A DNA stretch of 64,000 nt from Nocardia anocheti. Its GTDB lineage: Bacteria; Actinomycetota; Actinomycetes; Mycobacteriales; Mycobacteriaceae. Below, in pieces: positions 17,668-26,728 of this stretch. Each line of letters opens with the position of its first letter. The first letter of the stretch is position 1. Location of the stretch: contig NZ_JAQQFV010000001.1 of the NCBI RefSeq assembly GCF_029675105.1, positions 1 through 64,000 of the forward strand, in the 5' to 3' direction. Under the pieces are notes generated by a model that was not told where the DNA came from, made no database searches, and was given only the letters and a program-made list of their open reading frames with translations. A program made the position numbers and the translations under genes.

Positions 17668-19794
17668 CTAACTGTCCGCATCGCGCGGCAGGCCGAGAAT
17701 CCGTTCGGCGGCCACGGTCAGCAGAATCTGCTCGGTCCCGCCCGCGATCGAAAGACAGCGTGTGAGCAGGAATTCTCCCAGAGCGGCACTGTCCAGGGAA
17801 CCTTCTTCGCCGGAAAGTTCGAGCGCGTATTCGGCCAGGTCCTGCCGATGCCGGACGCCGACGAGCTTGCGGACGCTGGCTTGGGCGCCCGCGTCGACAC
17901 CGGCCATCGTCGCGACCGCGATCCGCTGCTCCAGCAACGAACCCGCGACCGACGAGGTGATCAGCGCCCCGAAACGGTCCTCGCGCAGTTCTGTTCCCCA
18001 GCCGCCGACCGGGAAACGCGCCAGCAGCGCCTCGAGCGCGCCGCCGATGCCGCCGCCGCCCATGGCGACCCGTTCGGCCGAGAGCGTGGTGCGCGCGATC
18101 TTCCAGCCGTTGTTCAGATCGCCGACCAGGCAGTCGTCGGGCACGAACACGTCGTCGAGGAAGACCTCGCTGAAGCGGTCCTCACCGGTGATCTGCACCA
18201 GTGGGCGCACCTGCACGCCGGGGGCGCGCATGTCGACCAGGAAGTAGCTGATGCCGCGGTGTTTGGCGGCGCTCGGGTCGGTGCGGGCCAGGCAGATGCC
18301 CCAGTTGGCCAGCGAGCCCAGCGAGGTCCACACCTTCTGGCCGCGCAGCTTCCAGCCACCGTCGACCCGGTCGGCGGTGGTGCGCAGCGCGGCGAGATCG
18401 GAACCGGCGCCCGGTTCGCTGAACAGCTGGCACCAGGTGACCTCGCCGTGCAGGGTCGGCCAGACGAAGCGCTCGATCTGTTCGGGACTGCCGAAGCGCA
18501 GCAGGGTGGGCACGGCCCAGCCCGCGACCGCCAGGTCCGGGGTCTCCAGTTCGGCGCGGCGCAGTTGTTCGGCGATCTGCAGGCAGGTCATCGGGTCGGC
18601 GCCGCGGCCGTAGGGGGCGGGCCAGTGCGGCATGACCAGCCCCGCCTCGACCAGCGCACGCGGCCGCTCGGCCGGGTCCAGGGCGGCGATGGCGGCGATC
18701 TCGGCGGCCAGCGCGGAGTCGCCGGTGTCGCCGCCGAGCACGCGTTCGGCGCCGGTGGTGCGGCGCTGACCGGCGCGGGTGAGTTCGGTGACGCGGGCGC
18801 GCCACCGCGCGGAACCGCCGAGCAGCTGGCGCAGGGCGCTGGCCCGGCGCAGGTAGAAGTGCGCGTCGTGCTCCCAGGTGAAGCCGATGCCGCCGAGCAC
18901 CTGGATGGCGTCCTTGGCGGTGTCGACGGCGGCGTCCAAGGCGGCCGCAGCGGCGACGGCCGCCGCGATCGGCAGCTCGGCGCCGCCTTCGTCGATCGCG
19001 GCGGCGGCGTCGGCGGCCACGGCGCGGATGAGCTCGGTGCGGCACAGCATCCAGGCGCAGATGTGCTTGATCGCCTGGAAGCTGCCGATCGGTTTGCCGA
19101 ATTGTTCACGGACACGGGCGTATTCGACCGCCGTGCGCAGACACCAGCCCGCGACACCGGCCAGTTCGGCCACCGCGAGGGTGACGAACAGATCGGTGAC
19201 ATCGGCCTCGGGCGCGAACCCGTGTTCGGCCGGGACGGCCACCTCGGTGGCGGTGACGCGCGCCAGCGGCACGGTGTGGTCGCCGTGCGCCAGCGGGGTG
19301 ACGGTCACCGCGTCGGGGGCGATCAGCAGCCAGCGGGTGCCGTCGACGGTGTTGGCGGGCACCAGGATTCGAGTCTCGACGTCGGCGCCGTAGACGAAAT
19401 CCCAGGCGCCGGTGACGATCCAGCCCTCGTCATCGGTGCCGGAGGCCTTGGCGGCCTGCTCGTCGGCGGGTACCGCGACCGCGCACGGGGTGCCGTCGGC
19501 GAGCGCGCCGCCGGTGATCAGCCCGGCCAGCGCGGTGGCCAGTACCGGACCACCGACCAGGTCGGCCGCGGTCTGCTCCAGCATCACGGCCAGGTCGGCG
19601 ACGGTGCCGCCGAGACCGCCATTGTCCTCGTCGAGGGCGACCGCGAACAGCCCGAACTCGGTCAGCGCGGGCCAGTAGCCGCGCCAGGCGCCCGTGCCGC
19701 CGGTCCGCATTGTTGCAATCGGCGGATGCGAACTCGCCCAGCCCCGCAGCGACTCGGCGGCGGCTTTCTGCTCGTCAGTGGTGGCGATGGTCAC
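17668..19794 (-). CDS. fadE34: Two-domain acyl-CoA dehydrogenase FadE34, first gene of the side-chain operon
   Basis: A 708-residue fusion of two acyl-CoA dehydrogenase domains (about 1-320 and 330-708), the size of Rv3573c FadE34. The C-terminal domain has the intact FAD loop (CQLFSEPGAGSDLAALRTTA, LRGQKVWTSLGSLANWGICL) and the ending IAGGTEQILLTVAAERILGL. FadE34 acts on the 5-carbon (C24) cholesterol/cholyl side-chain CoA. Divergent from kstR with a perfect KstR operator between them. It starts a six-gene operon that in mycobacteria is split over two loci. Confidence 0.93.
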   Translation of the reverse strand: MTIATTDEQKAAAESLRGWASSHPPIATMRTGGTGAWRGYWPALTEFGLFAVALDEDNGGLGGTVADLAVMLEQTAADLVGGPVLATALAGLITGGALADGTPCAVAVPADEQAAKASGTDDEGWIVTGAWDFVYGADVETRILVPANTVDGTRWLLIAPDAVTVTPLAHGDHTVPLARVTATEVAVPAEHGFAPEADVTDLFVTLAVAELAGVAGWCLRTAVEYARVREQFGKPIGSFQAIKHICAWMLCRTELIRAVAADAAAAIDEGGAELPIAAAVAAAAALDAAVDTAKDAIQVLGGIGFTWEHDAHFYLRRASALRQLLGGSARWRARVTELTRAGQRRTTGAERVLGGDTGDSALAAEIAAIAALDPAERPRALVEAGLVMPHWPAPYGRGADPMTCLQIAEQLRRAELETPDLAVAGWAVPTLLRFGSPEQIERFVWPTLHGEVTWCQLFSEPGAGSDLAALRTTADRVDGGWKLRGQKVWTSLGSLANWGICLARTDPSAAKHRGISYFLVDMRAPGVQVRPLVQITGEDRFSEVFLDDVFVPDDCLVGDLNNGWKIARTTLSAERVAMGGGGIGGALEALLARFPVGGWGTELREDRFGALITSSVAGSLLEQRIAVATMAGVDAGAQASVRKLVGVRHRQDLAEYALELSGEEGSLDSAALGEFLLTRCLSIAGGTEQILLTVAAERILGLPRDADS

Positions 19795-19829
19795 AAGAAA
19801 ATCCGCCCTTCCGGCGTGGTTCCCACTCC

Positions 19830-19843
19830 TAGAACATGTTCTA
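19830..19843. promoter_or_regulatory. Perfect KstR operator between fadE34 and kstR
   Basis: TAGAACATGTTCTA is an exact 14-bp palindrome identical to the KstR consensus TAGAACnnGTTCTA. It lies 36 bp from the fadE34 start and 107 bp from the kstR start, so it likely serves both autoregulation and control of the side-chain operon. Confidence 0.9.
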
Positions 19844-19949
19844 ATATCTGAGCCGGGTATAAGTCAAGAGACCTACACTCGGCGATGTTCCAGCGCACAG
19901 CGGCGTGCGGCACCACGACGAGAATGCACTCAGCGAAAGGGTTTCCACG

Positions 19950-20564
19950 ATGGACAGTCCCGCCCCCACGCCCACCGTGACGACACTGTCCGAGGACGAG
20001 CTGAGTTCCAACGCGCAGCGTGAACGCCGCAAGCGCATCCTCGACGCCACCCTCGCGCTGGCCTCCAAGGGCGGCTACGACGCCGTGCAGATGCGCGCGG
20101 TCGCCGAGCGCGCCGACGTGGCCGTGGGCACCCTCTACCGCTACTTCCCGTCCAAGGTGCACCTGCTCGTTTCGGCCCTGGCCAGGGAGTTCGAGCAGTT
20201 CGAGGGCAAGCGCAGGCCCCTACCCGGCGACGGTCCGTCCGAGCGCATGCACGGCCTGCTCACCCAGATCACCCGGATGATGCAGCGCGACCCGCTGCTC
20301 ACCGAGGCCATGACCCGCGCGTTCATGTTCGCCGACGCCTCCGCCGCCGCCGAGGTGGACCGGGTCGGCAAGGTGATGGACCGCGTCTTCGCCCGCGCCA
20401 TGAGCGACGGCGAACCCGACGATCGTCAGCTCGCCATCGCCCGCGTCATCTCGGATGTGTGGCTGTCGAACCTGGTGGCATGGCTCACCCGGCGCGCTTC
20501 GGCGACCGATGTCACAGAACGACTCGAGCTCACCGTCGATCTGTTGCTGGGTGATCGCGGGTAA
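19950..20564 (+). CDS. kstR: Cholesterol catabolism repressor KstR (TetR family)
   Basis: A 204-residue TetR repressor. The N-terminal block ERRKRILDATLALASKGGYD, then AVGTLYRYFPSKVHLLVSAL, matches mycobacterial KstR (Rv3574) almost residue by residue as I recall it. So does the C-terminal VISDVWLSNLVAWLTRRASA. KstR represses steroid uptake and degradation genes and is released by 3-oxo-cholestenoyl-CoA-type ligands. ATG at 19950 gives the family length. A perfect KstR box lies upstream and fadE34 is divergent, the same neighbourhood as in M. tuberculosis. A terminator follows. Confidence 0.95.
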   Translation: MDSPAPTPTVTTLSEDELSSNAQRERRKRILDATLALASKGGYDAVQMRAVAERADVAVGTLYRYFPSKVHLLVSALAREFEQFEGKRRPLPGDGPSERMHGLLTQITRMMQRDPLLTEAMTRAFMFADASAAAEVDRVGKVMDRVFARAMSDGEPDDRQLAIARVISDVWLSNLVAWLTRRASATDVTERLELTVDLLLGDRG

Positions 20565-20606
20565 GGACGCGAACCGGCACAGCGTGCGACGGGATCGTTA
20601 CAAATC

Positions 20607-20645
20607 GCCCACCCCTGTTGACAGGGGTGGGCGTCGCCGTTTTCA
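20607..20645 (+). terminator. Rho-independent terminator after kstR
   Basis: A perfect 12-bp stem (GCCCACCCCTGT with its complement, 20607-20632) is followed by GTCGCCGTTTTC. It lies 42 bp after the kstR stop. The 331-bp gap from 20565 to 20895 holds this hairpin, a spaced inverted repeat (20649-20694) and no convincing gene. Confidence 0.75.
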
Positions 20646-20648
20646 GTA

Positions 20649-20694
20649 GGTAGATGCATAGCCGACTCCGCATATGCAAAACAGCGCATCTACC
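20649..20694. repeat. Spaced 9-bp inverted repeat in the kstR-trehalose gap
   Basis: GGTAGATGC (20649-20657) and its exact complement GCATCTACC (20686-20694) flank 28 nt that contain GCATATGC, itself a palindrome. It could fold as a hairpin or be an operator for the next gene. No function can be assigned. Confidence 0.4.
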
Positions 20695-20895
20695 GGGCAG
20701 CGAGCCTGCCCGTCGTCCCCACGCCACGCCCGACCAGGCGCGGACGACACACGACCCCGCGATGACCGTGCGGGATTTGCGGTGAGGTCGCGAGCACGTG
20801 CCCGCACAACCCGCCGCGCCGCCCGCGCGCCAGAATTGACCCAGTATTGTTTTTCGCGCCCCCTGATCAACTCCCCCGATCACTAGGTTGGATGC

Positions 20896-23466
20896 GTGAG
20901 CGCACAGGATCTGCCCTTGGATGTCCGCCGTGCACTGGCGTCGGTTGCACGCGTGCCACGGCTCTTGGTTGCTTCGGACTACGACGGGACCATCGCCCCG
21001 ATCGTGTCCGACCCGGCGAAGGCCTTCCCGCAACGGGAATCGGTGAGCGCGCTACGCGCGCTGGCGGGGCTGCCCAACACCACCGCCGCGGTGATCTCCG
21101 GCCGGGCACTACGCGATCTGGCGGCGCTGTCGCGGCTGCCGGTCGAGGTGCAGCTGATCGGTAGTCACGGCTCGGAGTTCGACGTGGGCTTCGTGCACGC
21201 CATCGACAACGACGCCAGGCAGCTGCTGGCCGAGATCCAGTCGGCCTTCACCAAGATCGCCGCCGAGAACCCCGGCGTGACCGTGGAGACCAAGCCCGCC
21301 AGCGCGGCCCTGCACGTGCGCAACGCCAGCCCCGAGATCGGCAGGCGCGCACTGACTTCGGTGCGCCAGGGCCCGGCCTGCTGGGTGGGCGTGCAGGTGA
21401 CCGAGGGCAAGGCGGTGATCGAACTCGCCGTCGTCCCGACCGACAAGGGCACCGCCCTGGACACCATCCGTCATCAGGAGAGCGCCTCGGCGGCGGTGTT
21501 CTTCGGCGACGACGTCACCGACGAGAAGGCCTTCCGGGTGCTGTCGGGCCCCGATGTGGGCATCAAGGTCGGCGAGGGCGAGAGCCTGGCCAAGCTGCGG
21601 GTGGACTCCACCGAGACCGTCGCGCGGGCACTGGCCTTCCTGGTCGAGGAGCGGCGCACCTGGCTGGCCGGGGCCAGCGCCCCGCGCATCGAGCGGCTGA
21701 CCATGCTGGCCAGCCCGCGCTCGGTCGCGCTGCTGACGCCCGACGCCACCGTCACCTGGTTCTGCCACCCCGAGCCGGATTCGGCCGCGGTGTTCGCCCA
21801 CCTGCTCGGTGGCGCGGCGGCCGGACACTTCACCATCGAGCCCGAGCGCGCCGGTCTGCCGCTGTCACAGCGGTATGTGGACGGCACGATGACCGTCGAA
21901 ACCCGCTGGGCCAGTTTGCAAGTGGTCGACTACCTGCCGCACGACGTGGCGCCCGACCGCACCGATCTGACCCGCGTCATCAGCGGTGACGCCAAGGCCG
22001 TGGTGACCTTCGCGCCGCGCCCGGAGTTCGGCCAGGTGCCGGTGCGCATCGAGGCCGTGCCCGGCGGGCTGCGCGTGAGCGGCACCAACGAGCCGATGGT
22101 GCTGCGCTCCAACGGAGTCCAGTGGGAGATCATCTCCGACGGCATCTCCGAATCGGCCCGCGCGGTGGTCGACCCCTCCGGCGATCCCGTGGTGCTCGAA
22201 TTGCGCTGCGGCACCGCCGATCTCACGCCGTCCATGACGCCGGAACCGCAGCGTCGCCAGCTCGCCGAGCAGTACTGGTCGCAGTGGGCGGCCGGGTTGC
22301 AGCTGCCGCCGCTGAAGCCGGATCTGATGAAGCGTTCGGCGCTGACGCTGCGCGGGCTGGTGCATCGTCCGTCCGGCTCGATCCTGGCCGCGGCCACCAC
22401 CTCGCTGCCCGAGGACATCGGCGGCGTGCGCAACTGGGACTACCGCTACTGCTGGCTGCGCGACGCGTCGCTGACCGCGCAGGCGCTGGTCACCCTGGGT
22501 TCGCTGACCGAGGCCGAGGAATTCCTGGACTGGGTGCACAAGGTGCTGGCCACCCTGCCCGGCCCCGAGCGTCTGCACCCGCTGTACACGATCTACGGCG
22601 AGACGCTGCCGCCGGAAGCCGTCATCGATCTGCTGCCCGGCTACGCGGGTTCGCGGCCGGTGCGCGTGGGCAACGCGGCAAATATGCAGGTGCAGCTGGA
22701 TGTGTTCGGGCCGATCGTCGACCTGATCACCACCATGGCGCACGAGCGCGAGCGTCAGGGCGCCACCTCCCCGGCCAAGGCGCTGCCCGACGCCGACTGG
22801 GAACTCGTGCACGCCATGGTCTCGGCGGTGCGGCGGCGCTGGACCGAACCCGACCACGGCATCTGGGAGATCCGCGGCAACCCGCGTCACCACGTGTACT
22901 CCAAGGTGATGGGCTGGCTGACCATCGACCGCGCGCTCACCCTGGCCGAGCGCTTCGACCGCCGTCCCGATCCGGAATGGGCCGAGCTGCGCGACGTCAT
23001 CGCCGAGGAAGTGAAGGCCAAGGGCTGGAACGAGCAGGTGCAGTCCTACACCGCCGCCTACGACGGCACCGACCTCGACGCCGCCACCCTGCACATCGGC
23101 CTGAGCGGCCTGATCGACCCGGCCGACCCGCGCTTCGCGGCGACCGTCGTGGCCACCGAGGCCGAGCTGCGCAGCGGCGCCACGGTCTACCGGTACCACC
23201 ACGACGACGGCCTGCCCGGCGGCGAGGGCGGCTTCCACCTCTGCGCGGCCTGGCTGGTCGAGGCCTACCTGCTGATCGGCCGCCGCTCCGACGCCGAGGC
23301 CCTGTTCGCCCAGCTCGTCGCCGCCGCGGGCCCCACCGGCCTGCTCAGCGAGGAGTACGACCCGGTCGCCGAGCGTTCCCTGGGCAACCACCCCCAGGCC
23401 TACAGCCACCTCGGCCTGCTGCGCTGCGCCCAACTCCTCAGCCAGCCTGCGAACGTGCTGGTGTAG
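20896..23466 (+). CDS. Fused trehalose-6-phosphate phosphatase (OtsB) and GH15 trehalase/glucoamylase-type hydrolase
   Basis: An 856-residue two-domain protein. Residues 1 to about 255 form a HAD-type OtsB: DYDGTIAPI (DxDGT nucleophile motif), a sugar-phosphatase cap, and FFGDDVTDEKAF. Residues about 270-856 form a GH15 (alpha/alpha)6 hydrolase: VRNWDYRYCWLRDASLTAQA, IYGETLPPEAVIDLLPGYAG, RVGNAANMQ, and a late GLLSEEYDP. The first domain should release trehalose from trehalose 6-phosphate and the second could hydrolyse trehalose or another alpha-glucoside. Both activities in one chain would make a trehalose-6-phosphate-to-glucose converter. GTG start at 20896. Activities are inferred, not shown. 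Confidence 0.88.
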   Translation: MSAQDLPLDVRRALASVARVPRLLVASDYDGTIAPIVSDPAKAFPQRESVSALRALAGLPNTTAAVISGRALRDLAALSRLPVEVQLIGSHGSEFDVGFVHAIDNDARQLLAEIQSAFTKIAAENPGVTVETKPASAALHVRNASPEIGRRALTSVRQGPACWVGVQVTEGKAVIELAVVPTDKGTALDTIRHQESASAAVFFGDDVTDEKAFRVLSGPDVGIKVGEGESLAKLRVDSTETVARALAFLVEERRTWLAGASAPRIERLTMLASPRSVALLTPDATVTWFCHPEPDSAAVFAHLLGGAAAGHFTIEPERAGLPLSQRYVDGTMTVETRWASLQVVDYLPHDVAPDRTDLTRVISGDAKAVVTFAPRPEFGQVPVRIEAVPGGLRVSGTNEPMVLRSNGVQWEIISDGISESARAVVDPSGDPVVLELRCGTADLTPSMTPEPQRRQLAEQYWSQWAAGLQLPPLKPDLMKRSALTLRGLVHRPSGSILAAATTSLPEDIGGVRNWDYRYCWLRDASLTAQALVTLGSLTEAEEFLDWVHKVLATLPGPERLHPLYTIYGETLPPEAVIDLLPGYAGSRPVRVGNAANMQVQLDVFGPIVDLITTMAHERERQGATSPAKALPDADWELVHAMVSAVRRRWTEPDHGIWEIRGNPRHHVYSKVMGWLTIDRALTLAERFDRRPDPEWAELRDVIAEEVKAKGWNEQVQSYTAAYDGTDLDAATLHIGLSGLIDPADPRFAATVVATEAELRSGATVYRYHHDDGLPGGEGGFHLCAAWLVEAYLLIGRRSDAEALFAQLVAAAGPTGLLSEEYDPVAERSLGNHPQAYSHLGLLRCAQLLSQPANVLV

Positions 23467-23474
23467 GTGCTCTG

Positions 23475-23512
23475 CGTCGAAGCCGGGCTCGGTCTCGAGC
23501 CCGGCTTCGACG
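23475..23512. terminator. Strong bidirectional hairpin between convergent genes
   Basis: A perfect 17-bp stem (23475-23491 with 23496-23512) closes a GTCT tetraloop. It lies between the stop of the trehalose gene (+) and the stop of the ESX cassette (-), so it probably ends both transcripts. Confidence 0.8.
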
Positions 23513-23517
23513 TTGCT

Positions 23518-24078
23518 TCAGCCGGACCAGCCCGGAGCCGCGGCGGCGGCCGCAACTCGAAATTTGCAGTTGTAGACCGAGATCTTGATGAGAATCAGGG
23601 TTTTCGTTGATATGCCATTGATCTGTTCCTGCGTGAGGTTCCACTTCGGGTCACTGGGCTCCGTCGTCCCTGGAGTCAGAAGGGCGACCGACGCACCACA
23701 CTCATCATCGATATCCGATCGAGCACCCCGCGCCACCACAGCACTCCGCTCGGCCACACCCGGGACGTCGATTCGAGGCGGCGAAGCCGTGAGCAACATC
23801 GTTGGTATGGACACCGAGGAAAGGACATCCGGCGACGGTGCAGGTCCAACGAAATATGCTTCTGCACCGGATGTATGAGCATCGGGTATTTCCACTGTGG
23901 CTGTGCGCGTGAAACCAGCGACAGTCGCCGCGTTCACCAGATACACAGCCTCGGTAGGCCCATCGTTGGACATTTCCACCCGAACGATGACCAGAGCGGC
24001 GATCGCGCACGCCACAACACCGGAAACCAAGACCGCAATCTTGCGTCCGCGAGCGCCGAAGGCACACCGGCCGGTCAC
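23518..24078 (-). CDS. Membrane-anchored protein of the ESX cassette, possible immunity protein
   Basis: A 186-residue protein with a short basic N-terminus, one transmembrane anchor (about residues 13-33, IAVLVSGVVACAIAALVIV) and an extracytoplasmic domain with two late Cys (DECGAS and YNCKF) that could pair. It is not a family I recognise. Its GTG overlaps the stop of the effector gene's last reading frame (GTGA), the tight coupling typical of toxin and immunity genes. Secretion accessory or substrate-binding roles are alternatives. Codon and base use is AT-richer than the neighbours. Confidence 0.65.
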   Translation of the reverse strand: MTGRCAFGARGRKIAVLVSGVVACAIAALVIVRVEMSNDGPTEAVYLVNAATVAGFTRTATVEIPDAHTSGAEAYFVGPAPSPDVLSSVSIPTMLLTASPPRIDVPGVAERSAVVARGARSDIDDECGASVALLTPGTTEPSDPKWNLTQEQINGISTKTLILIKISVYNCKFRVAAAAAAPGWSG

Positions 24079-25840
24079 CGATAAGCCCCGGTTCCACGCA
24101 ATATTCGGTCAGCCAGATCGAACGTCCCCCCAGGCTTGACCGTGCTCGCACCATGCTCGATCTCTTCGCCTGTGAACAGAGCACTACCCTCGGCAACAGA
24201 TGCCGAGCGATCAACCACACCGAGCGCGTTGTAGCTGGAGCTGAGAAATTGATTCAAGGACTGACCGGCGCGGACGTCGGTAGTCGCATGCGCTGCCGAG
24301 TCGTCCGTCAGCAACTTCAAGTTGTAGGCAGTTGCCTTCAATGCCATGTCGTCGTTTCCAGCAAGGTCCCACCGCTCCTGACCGTCGAACTGCGATGGAT
24401 ACTTCTGCTTTACTTGATCGAACTGAATTTCCTTCATGTTCGTCAAACCGATTGAGTTTCCTACCCCGTCAGGACGACCTTCCTGCCATTCTCTCAGATC
24501 CGTGGTCTCCACCCTGAAAATGTCATACAAGGTTCCCGATCCAATTCCACCTTCCCGTGGACTATATGTCGCCGGGCCACCCGAAAGGTCCTCATAGAAG
24601 GTACTGCCGAGCCCTGAGCGAAGGGGCGCCCTTCCTGCAACGCCATCGCGAGAACCATCCGGGGGTCGACCCCCGCTTCGTTTCCGTACTGCACGGCGAG
24701 CATCGCCCAGGTTTTCATCTGCGGGCCGTACGCATCCAGTGCTTTCAGGTCGACGGCCGTCAATTTCGGCGCTGGAGTGTTCCAGGTAGACATATTTTCC
24801 AAGTCATCCATCAGGGCAATGTTGGAATTCTGGTCCCCCGTTTCCACGATCAGCGGCAACTCGCTCAACGCTTTGAGCCCAGAGAGGCTGCTCAATGCAT
24901 TCGAGTCGATGAATCCTTTATTATCACCGACGGCCGAGAGTGCGGCAAACAATGTGGTGCCACGCGCCTCCGCGTCAAGGACGCTCTCAGCCTCGGATAC
25001 ATCAGCCGCACTCAAGTCCGCCGAAACAGCGATGTCGACCGATGAGTTCCCTACAGTTACCAATATTTGAGCATCGGGATGATCCGGAAAGGCATCCGCG
25101 GCTTTCGAAACGAGGTGATTTCGCGCATCGTCAAGATTGTCGAGATGCGCGTCGATCGCGGCGGCGAGCGCGGTCGCGACCGTGCCGATCTGCTCGGCGC
25201 CACCGCGTAGAACTATTAGCGCCTCCTGGATATCGGGCACCTCTGGCGCCTGCACACCGGTTAACGAATCGTGCACAGATTGCAGCGCGACGCCAGCGGC
25301 CGTCAACTCGTAACTGTCGGCGAATCCGCGCCACGCGCCACCGGCTGTTGCGAGTCCGTCAGCGCGACCATTCGGTGTACCTCGCCGCGAATTCACGCCT
25401 TGCCCGAGAGAATTGATTACCATCCCAGCGCCGTTGTCACCGATAGCGACCGGGATCTCAGGAAAGTTCAAGCTGCCACCGGAAGAAACGCCACTACGGA
25501 TTGGATGCGTGGGCGCAGCACCCTTGTCCGGGCTCAGATCTGCGTTGTATTCGGCCACATCCCAGTTGTATCCTGCGGAGTTTAGGATTTCACCGAAGTG
25601 GCGTAGCGCCGCCGCATAGGCTTGTACGACCGTACGCAACTCGCTGGCATGCACGTAGTACGCGGTACACCACGTCACCGCTGCCGGATAGTTTCCACCC
25701 ATTCCGGTAGTAGAGGTCAAAGCTGGAGCCAGATCGCGCGTAACAGCGGCGCCGACATCGTCAGCCAGTCCGGCGAGCTTGGTTGCTGCCTCGTAGTACA
25801 CGCTGGCATCGACCGCCAGCGCCAAGCCAGGGGGAGCCAT
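24075..25840 (-). pseudogene. ESX-type large effector with lysozyme/transglycosylase-like C-terminus, frameshifted
   Basis: Two reading frames form one protein. The 5' frame (24494-25840, 448 codons) encodes an N-terminal WXG-like helical domain (AATKLAGLADDVGAAVTRDL, ELRTVVQAYAAALRHFGEIL) and a long middle domain. It then enters a catalytic-looking segment, GVDPRMVLAMALQEG. After that it reads nonsense to a stop at 24494. The -1 shifted frame continues sensibly from about 24630 (LRSGLGSTFYEDLSGG), then NSIGLTNMKEIQFDQVK and WDLAGNDDMALKATAYNLK, to the stop at 24075. One missing G in the run near 24629-24631 explains it. The joined C-terminus resembles goose-type/SLT lysozyme domains with Glu in LQEG as the likely acid. 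It may be a real mutation or a sequencing error. Confidence 0.75.
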
Positions 25841-26148
25841 CAGTAACCACCGCTCAGCATGCGAGTGTTGACATCGCTCGCCGCAGCATAGTGGCCGTGC
25901 GCAGTCTTGGCTGCGGTGCTCATCTCGCGAATTCCGTCAGCAAATTCACGAGCGCCGACCACCCACTGGGCGTGGGCTACTCGATAGGCTTCGGAAGCCA
26001 CGCTCTCCCAGCCGGTACCTACCAATTCAGCTACTTTGTCGTCGATAACATCCAGGTGGTCCGCGACGAAACCAGCGAGGCCAGCGAGTTTGATGACTAT
26101 TTGGTCGAGGTGGTCGAGATCGACCTTGAATTCGGCTGCCACGGCCAC
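25840..26148 (-). CDS. WXG100-family ESX protein 1
   Basis: A 102-residue helical-hairpin protein with the central WxG-type turn in GTGWESVASEAYRVAHA and helices rich in Ala/Leu heptads on both sides. It is the size of EsxA/EsxB proteins exported by type VII secretion. The stop overlaps the effector start by 1 nt (TGATG) and the other WXG100 gene is 2 nt upstream, so the two probably form the usual heterodimer that accompanies the effector. Confidence 0.85.
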   Translation of the reverse strand: MAVAAEFKVDLDHLDQIVIKLAGLAGFVADHLDVIDDKVAELVGTGWESVASEAYRVAHAQWVVGAREFADGIREMSTAAKTAHGHYAAASDVNTRMLSGGY

Positions 26149-26150
26149 TC

Positions 26151-26486
26151 CTAGAGATTCAGGCTGAAGTTTCGGAGCAGCTCGGAGTTGGACTCATCAC
26201 GTCCGGAGTAGCTCGCGGCCGTCACACCGAGCTTCTCGGCCATCGTGGTGAGGGCAGCCATGATCAGCAAGCCTCCCTCGCGGGTCTCGGACCAACCGGT
26301 CGCGAAGGTTCCCGCCGCGACACCCGCCCAACTCCCGCCCGCGCAGGACTCGACTTCACGGCTGGCGACGTCAAGGGTCTGACGCAAGGTGTCGGCGAGG
26401 CCATAGACATAGTTGCCGACGTCACGGACGCTGTCGGGCACCACTGACATGGCCCCGTTCACTCCCCCTGGGGTACTCATGCTCAT
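26151..26486 (-). CDS. WXG100-family ESX protein 2
   Basis: A 111-residue protein with a SWAGVAAGTFATGW turn (WxG) between two helices, VPDSVRDVGNYVYGLADTL and EGGLLIMAALTTMAEKLGV. It is the first gene of the cassette. ATG at 26484-26486 (MSMSTPGG) was chosen; the open frame upstream is Arg/Cys-rich and implausible. It likely pairs with the adjacent WXG100 protein for export by an ESX machine encoded elsewhere. Confidence 0.82.
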   Translation of the reverse strand: MSMSTPGGVNGAMSVVPDSVRDVGNYVYGLADTLRQTLDVASREVESCAGGSWAGVAAGTFATGWSETREGGLLIMAALTTMAEKLGVTAASYSGRDESNSELLRNFSLNL

Positions 26487-26728
26487 GATCGTATCGCCGA
26501 TCGCTACCCGGCTTTCACGATAGTGGCCGAATTGACCAGCGGGGCAACAGCTTACCGGCGAGCAACTGGCCCGCCTCCGAGTCGGCGGGGCCACGGCTCT
26601 GCCGATGAGTTGATAGGGGGTCATCCGCGGCTGGTCGACCGGGGTGTCCCATCTGGGTGCGCCAGGGCCGAACTTCGAGCCTGTTCCGCGGTGTGGTTAG
26701 TGGTGAGTACCGGTGCCTGCTAATCTAA

